A stretch of 64,000 nucleotides of DNA from an uncultured Lachnospiraceae bacterium (GTDB taxonomy: Bacteria; Bacillota; Clostridia; Lachnospirales; Lachnospiraceae), in the NCBI GenBank assembly GCA_910589385.1, contig CAJUTU010000001.1:228887-292886 (forward strand). The letters are read 5' to 3'. The notes below the pieces were generated by a model. The model worked only from the letters and a program-made list of their open reading frames with translations, was not told the origin of the DNA and did no database searches. Shown here in pieces: positions 52,582-61,479 of this stretch. The translations under genes and the position numbers were made by a program. Every line of letters begins with the position of its first letter. The stretch's first letter is position 1.

Positions 52582-54033
52582 TTAAACCAAGTCAAAAGAA
52601 ATGAAATCAAAGCTGCCTTTTCCTTCAAATTTAAAGAACAACGCCTGTTTCTCTCCCGGCGCCTTCAATTCCGATCCAAAACCATGTACCTCTTTTGTCG
52701 GCTTTACCTCGATTTTTGCTGCCGGCTGCTGTCCCTCAGCAGTGCGGATATACACGTTTCCGCTGGCATTTCCTTTGATATTGATTCTGATTTTAGAAGT
52801 CTGCGTCAGATCAAAATACTTGAATCCTGCCACCGCGCCGTCATCCATATTTGCAATGTACTGGTCTTCCCCCGACTCCCTGTCTTTGCCGTCCTGAGTA
52901 AAATAGGGGTATCCTTTTTTCGGATGCTTGATCATGCTCAGGAAACGGGTTCCCTTTCTGCCGTACAGATTGCAGGCAATATAACTCGGATAATGTCCTT
53001 TTCCTGCCAGCGGCTTTCCGTTCAGCCCGCAGGATGTCAGCTCCGCCTGATAAAACTTTCCGTCCTCAAAACAGATTTTCTCCGCGCAGGCCTGTCTGGA
53101 AGACTGTTTCCGGTTGCTGTGGCGATGATAGAATATGTAATATTCTCCATTGATCTCTATCAGACTCCCGTGGGTATTGCCCGTATAATTTTTTGCGTGA
53201 TCTACATCCGTTACCCCCGGCATCCCGATATCGCCGTTACTGACTAAGATCCCTCCATACGCAAATCCGCTGACAGGGTTGTCGCTATACGCATAGCAAA
53301 GTTCATGGCTGTTTAAGGAACTGTAAATAAAATAATACGTCCCGTTGAATTTCCGCATGGAACTTGCCTCTAAGAATGGATGCCCTTCATAAGGAGTTCC
53401 TGGCGCCTCTTTCTCACCTGCTATCCCGATATACACCGGTCCCTTTTTCACTGTGAGCATGTCTGACGGATCCAGTTCAAAACACATAGGGCCGTGCTCC
53501 GTCGGTTTCGAGCCGTCCAGAAGGATCGGATTTCCGGCTAATGCAAAGCCAGTATACATATACAGCCGTCCGTTGTCATCCATAAAAATTCCAGGGTCAA
53601 ACTGGAACGGCTCATTCTTTTTGCCTACCGGTACATCGTCTTCATATTTTACATATCCATAAAATTCGTATTTTCCTGCCGGTTCCTCACAGACCGCCAC
53701 GGAAATCATTTTCGTACCTCCCATAAAATAATACAGATAATATTTTCCGTCCGGCCCCTGCACCATATCCGGCGCGGCCAGCCCATTGGTCAGCCGGATA
53801 CGGGGCGCCGCCGGATCCTGCTCCCGTTTATAAATACAGCCCTCATATCTCCAGCTGCTCAGGTCGTCTACCGGCGCCGACCAGCATACATAATCGCCAA
53901 GGCAGAAATTCAAGCCGTTGAACAGATCATGGGAGCCATAGATATATATACGGTCTCCAACAATATGCGGCTCAGCATCCGGCACATATTCATAGCTTGG
54001 AAGATACGGGTTAAAAGCTTGTTTTGTTTTCAT
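52582..54033 (-). CDS. Glycoside hydrolase family 43 protein
   Basis: A 483-residue five-bladed propeller enzyme for pentose-type glycans. Catalytic candidates: base Asp19 in YVPDAEPHI, the pKa-modulating Asp in QFDPGIF and the acid Glu in HPFLEASSM. The C-terminal 130 residues form a CBM6-like beta-sandwich (KYFDLTQTSKIRINIKG onward). No signal peptide, so it acts inside the cell on imported oligosaccharides, probably as a beta-xylosidase or alpha-arabinofuranosidase. The ATG at 54033 has GGAGG eight bases upstream. Confidence 0.9.
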   Translation of the reverse strand: MKTKQAFNPYLPSYEYVPDAEPHIVGDRIYIYGSHDLFNGLNFCLGDYVCWSAPVDDLSSWRYEGCIYKREQDPAAPRIRLTNGLAAPDMVQGPDGKYYLYYFMGGTKMISVAVCEEPAGKYEFYGYVKYEDDVPVGKKNEPFQFDPGIFMDDNGRLYMYTGFALAGNPILLDGSKPTEHGPMCFELDPSDMLTVKKGPVYIGIAGEKEAPGTPYEGHPFLEASSMRKFNGTYYFIYSSLNSHELCYAYSDNPVSGFAYGGILVSNGDIGMPGVTDVDHAKNYTGNTHGSLIEINGEYYIFYHRHSNRKQSSRQACAEKICFEDGKFYQAELTSCGLNGKPLAGKGHYPSYIACNLYGRKGTRFLSMIKHPKKGYPYFTQDGKDRESGEDQYIANMDDGAVAGFKYFDLTQTSKIRINIKGNASGNVYIRTAEGQQPAAKIEVKPTKEVHGFGSELKAPGEKQALFFKFEGKGSFDFISFDLV

Positions 54034-54075
54034 AGTCAGAACCTCCACTCCATTTTATCTGTTATTTCGTGTTTC

Positions 54076-54161
54076 GTCCACGCTTTTCTTATGGAGCAGT
54101 ATACTATTTTTTGCATGTGCTGCACGCTTCTGACGTAAATTGTCACTTTTTTAGCGTGGAC
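54076..54161. promoter_or_regulatory. Inverted repeat upstream of GH43
   Basis: GTCCACGCT (54076-54084) and AGCGTGGAC (54153-54161) are perfect 9-bp inverted copies 68 bases apart, flanking a TATACT-type -10 candidate (about 54099, minus strand). They could be paired operator half-sites for looping or a large hairpin; function is not known. Confidence 0.35.
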
Positions 54162-54173
54162 AGCAAGAGCCGC

Positions 54174-55466
54174 TTACTCGATCATGATCGCATTCGGATA
54201 GATCCGCTCCATCCTTGCATCCTCAAAATGTTCATCTGTCCAAACCTGCCATCCGCTCTCAGCCGCAATGCCCTCCTGCCGCTGGCCGTACCGTAAAAGC
54301 GCCATACAGGAAACCGCGATATTGCAGCACATGAACACAATCAATACCCATGTAAAAACTTTCCCGAATATCACAGGAAGTTTTTCAATCCAATTTGAAA
54401 TAAAGGGATAACAGCATTTGAACCAGACAACTGCCGCAAGCCCCCAGAAAAAGCAGTAAAGGAGGTTGATCCTTCCCCCAAGGTTAAACGGGATCTCACT
54501 GTAATCCCAGAAGACTGTGCCGAATACCATCTCTGTAAATACACTGCAGAAATATTCATAAGCGCCGCCGAGAAATGTTCCTGTTAAAAATAAAAAACGA
54601 TCCGAACGGTTCCTGTATTTGTAAAGCATGGCTGTCACCAGCGCAATGGCAAGCCCCCAGACAATGCTGAACGGCCCCCAGACCACACTGCTCCTGCTCA
54701 TCCAGACGCCCGCCGTGACGCGGCAGAAAATGGTCTCTGTAATGTCGCCCAGAAACGCCCCTACAAAAAACAGCAGAACCACTTTGTAAAAACCGCAGCC
54801 TTCTGCAAATGTCCCGAATACCTCTTCCAGTTCTAGCTGCTCGATTGCCTGGTAGGCTCCATGGATACGCTTTTCCACCTGCCCGGAGATTACTTTTCCA
54901 AGCCGGGCGGCTACATTTGCAAACTGGTTGTCCGCCGCCTCCCAGCGGTCCAGACGCCCGCTTTTCCCTGTGATCAATATGTAGGATGCCATCGCATCTA
55001 TGATCAACACGATCAATAAGAACCACACCAAGGCTTTTCTGAGAATATCCGGCAAAATGTCATAGGACTTCACCAGAAGAAGGTTCCCCCACTTTACACA
55101 GAGAAATCCAAGCACACCCCAGAGCAGAGACATGGGAAGACAGATATATCCGTCCAGATTCCAGCGGCTGTTTGAATAGTCCCACCATCTCTCATGATAA
55201 TATTTTTCAATCAGATGTCCTGCAATCCATTCCAGCGACGTTGCATAGATCACACTTCCCAGAAACAGCCAGATACCGGTCACTTCATGGAGGCCGATCC
55301 CCATAAGGACCGCCGCCGTACCATATATGATACAGAATGGGCTGTTGATCATACCTCTGTTGACAAATTTTTTCTGTTTTACCGCCGCGGTAACCGTTTC
55401 CAGAATCCATCCCAAAAAGGAATAGGCCAGAAACAGCCAGAGCAGCTCATATCCTGTGTATTGCAT
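54174..55466 (-). CDS. Tandem CmpB-type (ABC_trans_CmpB, DUF1113) membrane protein
   Basis: A 430-residue multi-helix protein annotated in relatives as putative ABC transporter permease. It contains two copies of the domain: LEWIAGHLIEKYYHERWWDY followed by NLDGYICLPMSLLWG in the first half, and YEYFCSVFTEMVFGTVFWDY followed by NLGGRINLLYCFFWG in the second. The shared WDYS plus NL(D/G)G pattern marks an internal duplication. The frame extends to 55583, but AGGAGG precedes the ATG at 55466. No ATPase partner is adjacent; function unknown. Confidence 0.87.
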   Translation of the reverse strand: MQYTGYELLWLFLAYSFLGWILETVTAAVKQKKFVNRGMINSPFCIIYGTAAVLMGIGLHEVTGIWLFLGSVIYATSLEWIAGHLIEKYYHERWWDYSNSRWNLDGYICLPMSLLWGVLGFLCVKWGNLLLVKSYDILPDILRKALVWFLLIVLIIDAMASYILITGKSGRLDRWEAADNQFANVAARLGKVISGQVEKRIHGAYQAIEQLELEEVFGTFAEGCGFYKVVLLFFVGAFLGDITETIFCRVTAGVWMSRSSVVWGPFSIVWGLAIALVTAMLYKYRNRSDRFLFLTGTFLGGAYEYFCSVFTEMVFGTVFWDYSEIPFNLGGRINLLYCFFWGLAAVVWFKCCYPFISNWIEKLPVIFGKVFTWVLIVFMCCNIAVSCMALLRYGQRQEGIAAESGWQVWTDEHFEDARMERIYPNAIMIE

Positions 55467-55664
55467 CGTATTCCTCCTATATTTAAAATTTCTCCCTGTT
55501 TTCCTTCTCTTTTTCAAATCACAGGTTTCCTGCAAGGATTCCAGTTTTATTATACCTGCTTTGTTTTTTATGCGCAATCCCAATATTGCAGTATGGGAGC
55601 TGCAAAAGAATCGATCCGCTCATAAAAAGAAAGGGCCCCCGACACAGGACGCCCTCTCCTTTTA

Positions 55665-56327
55665 CTATAAATACTGTTTCAGATTTTCCAAAACTACCTG
55701 ATACCCATTTGCATACATATGTACGCCTTCTACTGTAAATTCTTTTTTCAGCATCCCCCGCTCATCGCACAATCCGGAATTCACATCAATATAATGATAT
55801 CCCATCTTTTCCGCCAGTTTTTTCACCGCCGCATTTGCCGCCGGGAGGTTCTGATTATTACGGTTCACAAACATGGTTTCCGCCCACTCGGTTTCCGGGA
55901 CTTTATCGGTCTCATTGACCGGATAATATGCCATCATATAAACTTCTGTCTGAGGCAGACGATTCTTGATCTGCATCAAAATCTTTTCATAATTCATCAG
56001 CATATCTTCCAGTACCTCTTCAAAAGTCCGAGATGCGTCGCCGATATCATTAGTTCCTATATTGATGAAAATCTTAGACGGCTCTGTTCCAAATATCTGC
56101 TCTTCCATATTTTCCAGCATGTCAGTCGTTTTAAATCCGCCTACTCCCCGGTTATAAATAATCTGGTGCATCCCTTCATTCATCAGCAGTTCGTTGATCG
56201 GAAAATGTTCCATCAAAGAAGAACCCGTAAACAGAATTTCTCCTTTCTTCGCTGCCTGGTTTAAAATCCGGTACTTATCAATCTTCTGCCTTTGCTCTGA
56301 TTTCATAAATCCTTGAATTACATCCAT
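55665..56327 (-). CDS. SGNH/GDSL hydrolase
   Basis: A 220-residue SGNH esterase without signal peptide. Block I is ILFTGSSLMEHFP (Ser in GSS), block II Gly in NRGVGG, block III INIGTNDIG, block V VEGVHMYANGY (Asp replaced by Glu-Gly-Val-His). It probably removes acyl groups from carbohydrates in the cytoplasm, in keeping with GH43 nearby. Divergent from the AraC gene across a 140-base gap. AAGGAG precedes the ATG. Confidence 0.9.
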   Translation of the reverse strand: MDVIQGFMKSEQRQKIDKYRILNQAAKKGEILFTGSSLMEHFPINELLMNEGMHQIIYNRGVGGFKTTDMLENMEEQIFGTEPSKIFINIGTNDIGDASRTFEEVLEDMLMNYEKILMQIKNRLPQTEVYMMAYYPVNETDKVPETEWAETMFVNRNNQNLPAANAAVKKLAEKMGYHYIDVNSGLCDERGMLKKEFTVEGVHMYANGYQVVLENLKQYL

Positions 56328-56340
56328 CGTTCTTGTCTCC

Positions 56341-56369
56341 TTTACATTTGATTTATTTTTATATATAAT
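56341..56369 (+). promoter_or_regulatory. Promoter of the AraC-family gene
   Basis: TTTACA (56341-56346) and TATAAT (56364-56369) are 17 bases apart, about 100 bases before the ATG at 56469. It overlaps the start region of the divergent SGNH gene, so the two may be co-regulated. Confidence 0.7.
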
Positions 56370-56468
56370 TTTGATAAATCCTATTACTACCTTTTATTTT
56401 AACATAATCTACAAACTTTGTGAGGAACAAATGGAACTGTTACAATATTCAAAAGAAAGGAAACTATC

Positions 56469-57599
56469 ATGTTATACTATATCACTTATGGTGAATTTCA
56501 ATTTCATCTGCAGGAATATTATAAACGGACAGGAAGCCGGATGCAATTCCCGGAAATGACAGACTACCTCTTCCGCAAGGGGATGCTGTCCAAAACTCCG
56601 CTCCATGAACTGCCCCCAAATAAGATGTTTGGAGAGATGTCAGATAGAGAATTTGATGAGGCTGTCAATTCTTTTGTACTGGCTCTGACCCCGTGCAGCT
56701 CCATTTCTTCCGATGTTCTGGAACATGATATCATTCCATTTGCAAGGGATGTGTTTATCATCCGGCATCCCCGCTATACGCGGCCATATAAGCATACGCA
56801 TAATTATTTTGAGATTAATTTTGTCGCTGCCGGGGAGTGCGAACTGGCTTTTGAAAATGAGCAGAGAGTCATGAAAGCCGGAGAACTGTGTATCATTGCC
56901 CCTGCTTCTAAACATGATGTGATCATCAATGACGAGGACTCTTTTGTATTTACGGTCATGATACGGAAAAGTACTTTCAATACGACTTTCTTTTCTCTGA
57001 TGTCGCAAAAAAATCTGCTTTCCTACTTTTTCCGTACGATTTTACAGGGTGATGCCCATTCCAACTATTTGCTGTTTTATTCGGATGATATCCATTGGCA
57101 GAAAAATATTATCCGCAACGCGATGGCAGAGTGTTACAAGCAGGATTCCTTCAGCAACAATAACGCGATCAACTGGATCCACCTGTTCTTTACACATTTA
57201 CTGCGGGATTACAGTAAAACGGTACAGTTCTATAATTACCAGCTTGGAACAGACTTTTCATTGATCCTGCAATACATCCAGCACAATTACCAGACTCTGA
57301 CGCTTGCTGCATTGGCGGAATTTTTCCACTACAGCGAGCCCCATCTGAGCACACTGATCAAGCAGAATACAGGATGCGGTTTTACGGCTTTGATCAAACA
57401 GCTCCGTATGGCTGATGCCGTATCCTATCTGGTCAATACTAAAATGAAGATCAGCGAGATTGCAGAATGTGTGGGATACAATTCCTCAGACCATTTTTCG
57501 CGGATATTCCGCTCTGAGTATAAGATGTCACCCCAGGAGTACCGCAAAAAATATCAGAATTCGGAAGACTTGTTCCAGCCCATGGCGCAGGGGACATAA
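56469..57599 (+). CDS. AraC family transcriptional regulator with cupin domain
   Basis: A 376-residue regulator. A middle cupin-like sensor (about 95-180; HTHNYFEINFVAAGECELAF) precedes a C-terminal AraC DNA-binding domain (about 275-370) with two helix-turn-helix units, LAALAEFFHYSEPHLSTLIK and ISEIAECVGYNSSDHFSRIF. Such proteins activate sugar-use genes on binding a ligand. The neighbours (GH43, SGNH, CmpB protein) are candidate targets. AAAGGAAA precedes the ATG. Confidence 0.92.
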   Translation: MLYYITYGEFQFHLQEYYKRTGSRMQFPEMTDYLFRKGMLSKTPLHELPPNKMFGEMSDREFDEAVNSFVLALTPCSSISSDVLEHDIIPFARDVFIIRHPRYTRPYKHTHNYFEINFVAAGECELAFENEQRVMKAGELCIIAPASKHDVIINDEDSFVFTVMIRKSTFNTTFFSLMSQKNLLSYFFRTILQGDAHSNYLLFYSDDIHWQKNIIRNAMAECYKQDSFSNNNAINWIHLFFTHLLRDYSKTVQFYNYQLGTDFSLILQYIQHNYQTLTLAALAEFFHYSEPHLSTLIKQNTGCGFTALIKQLRMADAVSYLVNTKMKISEIAECVGYNSSDHFSRIFRSEYKMSPQEYRKKYQNSEDLFQPMAQGT

Positions 57600-57692
57600 A
57601 ATCTATTAATCGCCCAGATCCCTTGTTTTGGTATTCCATCAGCCTGGTTTTGATGAGACGCAGCACACGCCCCCACGAACCATAATTTGAAA

Positions 57693-57721
57693 TGGACTTT
57701 ATATTCTGGCCGTGATATACT
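57693..57721 (+). promoter_or_regulatory. Promoter of the repeat coiled-coil gene
   Basis: TGGACT (57693-57698) and TATACT (57716-57721) are 17 bases apart with TG one base before the -10, 78 bases before the ATG at 57799. Confidence 0.6.
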
Positions 57722-57798
57722 TAGAGCAATGATCAATCTCTAAATTGCAAAGGCAAGGCAGCAGCGCAGACCACTCTTACACCATAAGGAGGTAAAAC

Positions 57799-58194
57799 AT
57801 GACTGACAGTGAAAAATTGAATCTTATTATTTCAGAAATGAAGGAAATCAAACAGGATGTAACTGAAATCAAACAAGAGGTCAGCTTGGTGAAGCAGGAC
57901 GTTGACCAGGTGAAGCAGGACGTTGACCAGGTGAAGCAGGACGTTGACCAGGTGAAGCAGAATGTAAGCCGGATTGACAGAAGAATTACCAGTGTAGAAT
58001 TACATCTTGAAAATGGCACAGACAAGAATATACAATTAATAGCCGAGAATTTCATTGAACTTACAAAGAAGCTCAATCAGGCGATTCCTGTGGCGGACAA
58101 AAATCTAGCCTATGAGGTAAAAGTGAATTATCTGATAGAAAAAGTTCAGCTCCTTGAGAAAGAGGTTCAGGAGTTAAAGAGTAAAACAGCGTAA
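57799..58194 (+). CDS. Small coiled-coil protein with heptad repeats
   Basis: A 131-residue protein, nearly all coiled coil. Residues 15-55 are perfect or near-perfect heptads of the form VKQDVDQ, encoded by three identical 21-bp units. A second coiled coil follows at 105-130 (VNYLIEKVQLLEKEVQEL). No membrane helix or signal peptide. AAGGAGG is well placed. Short proteins of this type occur in many Firmicutes and phages, with no settled role. It has its own promoter and terminator. The plus frame is chosen over an antisense frame because of the ribosome site, promoter and terminator. Confidence 0.82.
   Translation: MTDSEKLNLIISEMKEIKQDVTEIKQEVSLVKQDVDQVKQDVDQVKQDVDQVKQNVSRIDRRITSVELHLENGTDKNIQLIAENFIELTKKLNQAIPVADKNLAYEVKVNYLIEKVQLLEKEVQELKSKTA
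57889..57960 (+). repeat. 21-bp tandem repeat inside the coiled-coil gene
   Basis: Three identical copies of a 21-bp unit starting GTGAAGCAGGACG (57889-57909, 57910-57930, 57931-57951) and a 9-base partial fourth (57952-57960). Each unit encodes one heptad, so gain or loss of a copy keeps the frame. Confidence 0.95.
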
Positions 58195-58225
58195 AATCAA
58201 CAGAAATTGAATAATACCTTAACAG

Positions 58226-58264
58226 TTTAAAACAGCAGGCCAAACCACAGTCTGCTGTTTTAAA
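58226..58264 (+). terminator. Terminator of the coiled-coil gene
   Basis: TTTAAAACAGCAG (58226-58238) pairs perfectly with CTGCTGTTTTAAA (58252-58264), 13-base loop. An alternative 14-bp stem joins AAACAGCAGGCCAA (58230-58243) to TTGGCCTGCTGTTT (58265-58278), which lies in the repeat at 58263-58292. Confidence 0.8.
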
Positions 58265-58292
58265 TTGGCCTGCTGTTTCAATTATATAGCAG
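58263..58292. repeat. 30-bp repeat, left copy
   Basis: AATTGGCCTGCTGTTTCAAT plus ten more bases recurs in the same direction at 62154-62183 with two mismatches. The two copies bracket the regulatory and transporter genes of the decayed island. Confidence 0.85.
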
Positions 58293-58422
58293 TCAGCACC
58301 TGCTCTTTACCAGTATAACTTTCTTTCCGGTAAAGCACTGCCATCTGTCGGGTAAAAATCAGGGCATCCGATTCTTTTTTTCCCTCTTCCATATCAATCG
58401 TTATTTCCCGACAGCCCCACAT
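58282..58422 (-). pseudogene. Orphan fragment of the SCP2-domain gene
   Basis: A 46-codon frame on the minus strand ends with the peptide MAVLYRKESYTGKEQVL, identical to the start of the frame at 63996, then runs into TAI and a stop instead of continuing EMYYTDINEC. Upstream it reads REITIDMEEGKKESDALIF, presumably matching residues encoded just right of the window. It looks like a leftover of a duplication or of an insertion that split the gene. Confidence 0.7.
58294..58348. repeat. 55-bp perfect repeat, left copy
   Basis: Identical to 63946-64000 in the same direction, as far as the window goes. The right copy codes for the N-terminal part seen of the SCP2-domain membrane protein; the left copy sits in a short orphan fragment of that gene. 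Confidence 0.95.
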
Positions 58423-58432
58423 TATCAGGAAA

Positions 58433-59671
58433 TCAGCAGGAAAGTTTCATAGTAACCTTTGCACCGCCGGTTTCTTTTGAATTTTCTAAAACAAGCTGCC
58501 CATTATGCTGTTCCATAATGGAATTTGTAATATATAGGCCTATACCGAAGTGCAGCTTTGAATTGCGGCTTTGGTCGCCCATGTAGAACCGTTCCTGTGC
58601 GTGGCATAATGCCTCTTTAGAAAATCCCGTTCCCTCGTCTGTGATTGAAATTTCCACGAAACCGTTGTTGCTCTGAACATTCACATAAAGCGTTCCTCCT
58701 TGTGGGGAGTAGTCCAGCCCATTGCCGATAACATTTAATGGCACGTTCAATCAGAACCTTATCAAATTTCAGCATTTGGGGGAGTGCAGCAGTGTTCATT
58801 CGCAGCCGGATTTCCTTTGTCCGGCATAGTGATTCCATATAACCGAACAAGTGCTGCATGAACGCTGGCAAGTCTATATTTCCAATATGGAGCTGATAGC
58901 CAACCGCCGCCCGTGATATGTCAATCAAGGTTTGAATATATGCCTGCATCTGGCCGGAACTTTGCACGATGTAATCAGCGTATAATCGCTGTTCATCATC
59001 AAGATTTGTTTCTGTGAGTAAATCAGCATTTCCCTGAATAACCGCCAGGGGTGTTTTCAAATCATGGGCAAGTGCGGCAATCTGCTCTTTCTGTGTCTGT
59101 TCCGTTTTCCATTGCCGTTCTAACGAAATTTTTAGATTATCTTTCATATCTGAAAAAGATGCAAGGACATCTTCAAACTCTTTGATTTTAGAGTGTCCTA
59201 CTTCAAAGTCAAGGTTTTGCTCTGCAACCTCCGCAGCAGCTTCAAAAAGCGGGGTCAGTTGTGTACGCAGGCTCTTTGCAAATCTGGCGGTCAGAATGAT
59301 AATGACCAGCAGCGAATTTACACCCATCAGAATAAAAGCAAGCGTGTCAGGAGATGGAAAAAATTCCGGCAACCATGACACTGTAAATTGGGAACCAATG
59401 TAATACCTTAAAACGCAAAATTCTTATCCAGAATTAAGCAGCCGTATCCCTGTGGAATCACAACCTTTGTAATATCCGGGGCAATCGTCAGCGTTGGAAT
59501 GATCTCTTTTACCTGCAATTCACTTTGATTTGCCCTTGTAGCCAATCCCGCATTTACAGCAAGGCTCTCCAAAACAAAAAGAACAATAATTGCCGCTATC
59601 AGCATGACAATGAGGGAGATAGTAAACTGGCGAAACAATATTTTCAATGTAGGTTTCTTTTTCACTCCCAT
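58433..59671 (-). pseudogene. Lantibiotic-type sensor histidine kinase, disrupted
   Basis: Remains of a SpaK/NisK-like kinase. Segment 59671-59408 has the first helix (residues 10-35) and part of the outer domain, ending at a stop after DKNFAF. Segment 59405-58740 resumes in another frame with LRYYIGSQFTVSWLPE, the second helix, a HAMP-like part and the H-box ALAHDLKTPLAVIQGNADLL. At about 58737 an extra A in GCCATTAAATG shifts the frame; the last segment (to 58433) has the N-box VIGNGLDYSPQGG and G-box FGIGLYITNS. So it has a sensor-domain deletion and a frameshift. It overlaps the regulator stop by 10 bases. Confidence 0.88.
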
Positions 59672-60324
59672 TTATATCCTATCCCCCATACGGTGCTGAT
59701 CGGACTTATTTTGAAGTGCTCCAATTTCGCACGAATATTTTTTATATGCGTTGATATCGTAGAGTTATCACCTATTCCATCAAACCCGAAAACGGCTTCA
59801 TAGATTTGTTCTTTCGTAAAAACCTGTCCCCGGTTTTTTGCAAGGTATTCACAGATGGAATACTCGCTTTTGGTCAGGGAAACCGGCTGTACTGAAACAT
59901 ACAGTGCCTTTGCGGAAAGGTCAAATCTTATATCAGGCTCAAAGGAAAGCGTACTGTGATGCTCTCTTTTTTCTCTGCGTAAATGTGCTGCAACACGGGC
60001 GCGAAGCTCCTGAATACGAAACGGTTTCGTAATATAGTCATCCGCACCGATATCCAATCCAAATAATATATCTTCCTCTAATGTCTTTGCGGTCAGAAAG
60101 AGAATCGGGCAGTCTACCATATTCCTGATCTGTTTGCAAAACTCAAACCCGTCTGTGCCAGACATCATCACGTCCAAAAGAATGAGGTCATAGCAATGCA
60201 GTTTTTTTATGTCTACATCATCCGCATTTTGGCAGGCCGTTATCAAATAGCCGTCTTTCCCCAAGCTGTTCTTAATCAGTTCCAGGATAGAAACTTCAAC
60301 ATCAACTACAAGTAAGTGGGTCAA
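59662..60324 (-). CDS. OmpR-family response regulator (SpaR/NisR-like)
   Basis: A 220-residue regulator with a receiver domain (1-115) and winged-helix domain (about 125-220; SLTKSEYSICEYLAKNRGQVFTKEQI and VWGIGYKWE read in two parts). Phospho-acceptor Asp is in LILLDVMM and Lys in YITKPF. The acidic pocket reads VVDVEV where VVDDE is normal, so one conserved Asp is replaced by Val. The frame opens at 60354, but that ATG lies on the -10 box at 60343; the TTG at 60324 behind GGGAGGTGA fits. Its partner kinase is broken. Confidence 0.85.
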   Translation of the reverse strand: MTHLLVVDVEVSILELIKNSLGKDGYLITACQNADDVDIKKLHCYDLILLDVMMSGTDGFEFCKQIRNMVDCPILFLTAKTLEEDILFGLDIGADDYITKPFRIQELRARVAAHLRREKREHHSTLSFEPDIRFDLSAKALYVSVQPVSLTKSEYSICEYLAKNRGQVFTKEQIYEAVFGFDGIGDNSTISTHIKNIRAKLEHFKISPISTVWGIGYKWE

Positions 60325-60342
60325 AAAATCACCTCCCGCCCC

Positions 60343-60373
60343 ATTATACCACATTGCCGGGGGTACTATTCAA
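60343..60373 (-). promoter_or_regulatory. Promoter of the response regulator
   Basis: On the minus strand TTGAAT (60373-60368) and TATAAT (60348-60343) are 19 bases apart, with TG one base before the -10. RNA would start about 12 bases ahead of the ribosome site GGGAGGTGA. Confidence 0.65.
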
Positions 60374-60378
60374 TGTTT

Positions 60379-61104
60379 TTACCTCCCTCCCCGAAACCAA
60401 ACTAAACTGGCAATCAGCAAACAGACAGTACAGCATGCAGAAATAATCATACCACTGGAAAAATCAGTCTTTACCTGTGCATACAGTTGAGGACTGTCCC
60501 ATGCAAGCACAGTATAATCCATAGCACGAACGCTCCAAGCCCAGGGAATGTATCTCCATGCAGCGTCACCAAGCCCTGTTATCATAAGGGCAGCTATTAG
60601 ACTTCCGGCAATACCCAATCCCATAGACGCACCCTTTCCGAAGCTCATTCCCACAAACAAATGAATCAAGTAAATAGGGAGCATGGTAATCAACAATAGA
60701 ATCCCTGCTTTCAGGTATAGGCTTACCGGAGCATCCCTGTATAGTACAGCAAATGTTCCCAATGCTAAAAATGTTGTACCCTTAGCACAGATCATCAGAA
60801 ACCCAAGTTTACCAATATACGTTGCTATGCGGGATGGGATTGTTCCTAACAAAAGCTGATAATGCCCAGCCTGATTTTCAATCTGAACAACCTGGCCCAC
60901 AATAATGCCAATCAAGAACGGAAACGCAACGGCCAATACTTCCAGATAGGCACTGATTTTGGTCGTCGGTTCCCATCTGGATATACAATAATATCCCACA
61001 AAAACCACCGCACATATAATAGGAATCAGGCTATGCATATAGAGCAAAATGCTGTGTTTACACTTCTGATATTCTGCTTTCCAGCACCGAATCACAGATA
61101 CCAT
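60379..61104 (-). CDS. Lantibiotic immunity ABC permease (MutG/SpaG-like)
   Basis: A 241-residue membrane protein with six predicted helices. The start VIRCWKAEYQKCKHSILLYMH and the AGHYQLLLGTIPSRIATYIGK segment resemble MutG/EpiG permeases that, with LanF and LanE, expel lantibiotics from the membrane. The frame is complete and has GGGAGGTGGGG upstream, but both its presumed partners are broken, so the complex is unlikely to work unless partners exist elsewhere. Confidence 0.83.
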   Translation of the reverse strand: MVSVIRCWKAEYQKCKHSILLYMHSLIPIICAVVFVGYYCISRWEPTTKISAYLEVLAVAFPFLIGIIVGQVVQIENQAGHYQLLLGTIPSRIATYIGKLGFLMICAKGTTFLALGTFAVLYRDAPVSLYLKAGILLLITMLPIYLIHLFVGMSFGKGASMGLGIAGSLIAALMITGLGDAAWRYIPWAWSVRAMDYTVLAWDSPQLYAQVKTDFSSGMIISACCTVCLLIASLVWFRGGR

Positions 61105-61106
61105 AG

Positions 61107-61479
61107 TTACCCCACCTCCCTTTTTTCAAACCATCTTGCCGTTAAAAATGACAGCACCGCAAACCAGGCCAGCGAAATGACAAGCACAAGTATAATCATC
61201 CAAAACGCTGCCAAGTCCGGCATTAAGAATAACCGCCCAACAGATTTAGCGCCAGGAAAATGAAGTTTCCCACGCAGGAGTAAATACCGGACACTCCAAT
61301 TTTAGCTTTCCAGACTTTGTTCTGCGAAATAGGCAATGAAGCAACAGCACGATATTTGAATTTGCCATTATCCCGCTGCTCAATCAAAGCGCAGTTATAA
61401 ATGGAGCCAGAACCATCAGCGTTTTAGTGAAAGTTCTCTTATGCTTTAGGTGCTCGGCCTGAATATATGCCATTTTCAT
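61107..61479 (-). pseudogene. Lantibiotic immunity ABC permease (MutE/SpaE-like), remnant
   Basis: The start MKMAYIQAEHLKHKRTFTKT and MVLAPFITAL matches LanE/MutE permeases, then a stop follows. Later pieces in other frames read AVASLPISQNKVWKAKIG and, just before MutG, ILVLVISLAWFAVLSFLTARWFEKREVG, the normal C-terminus. About 370 bases remain of an expected 740, so an internal deletion and frameshifts have destroyed it. It starts one base from the ATPase stop. Confidence 0.85.

Noticed and set aside
57777..58076. 99-codon minus-strand frame across the tandem repeat (TSCFTWS repeats)
   Set aside because: The plus strand has promoter, ribosome site, heptad logic and terminator; the minus frame has none.
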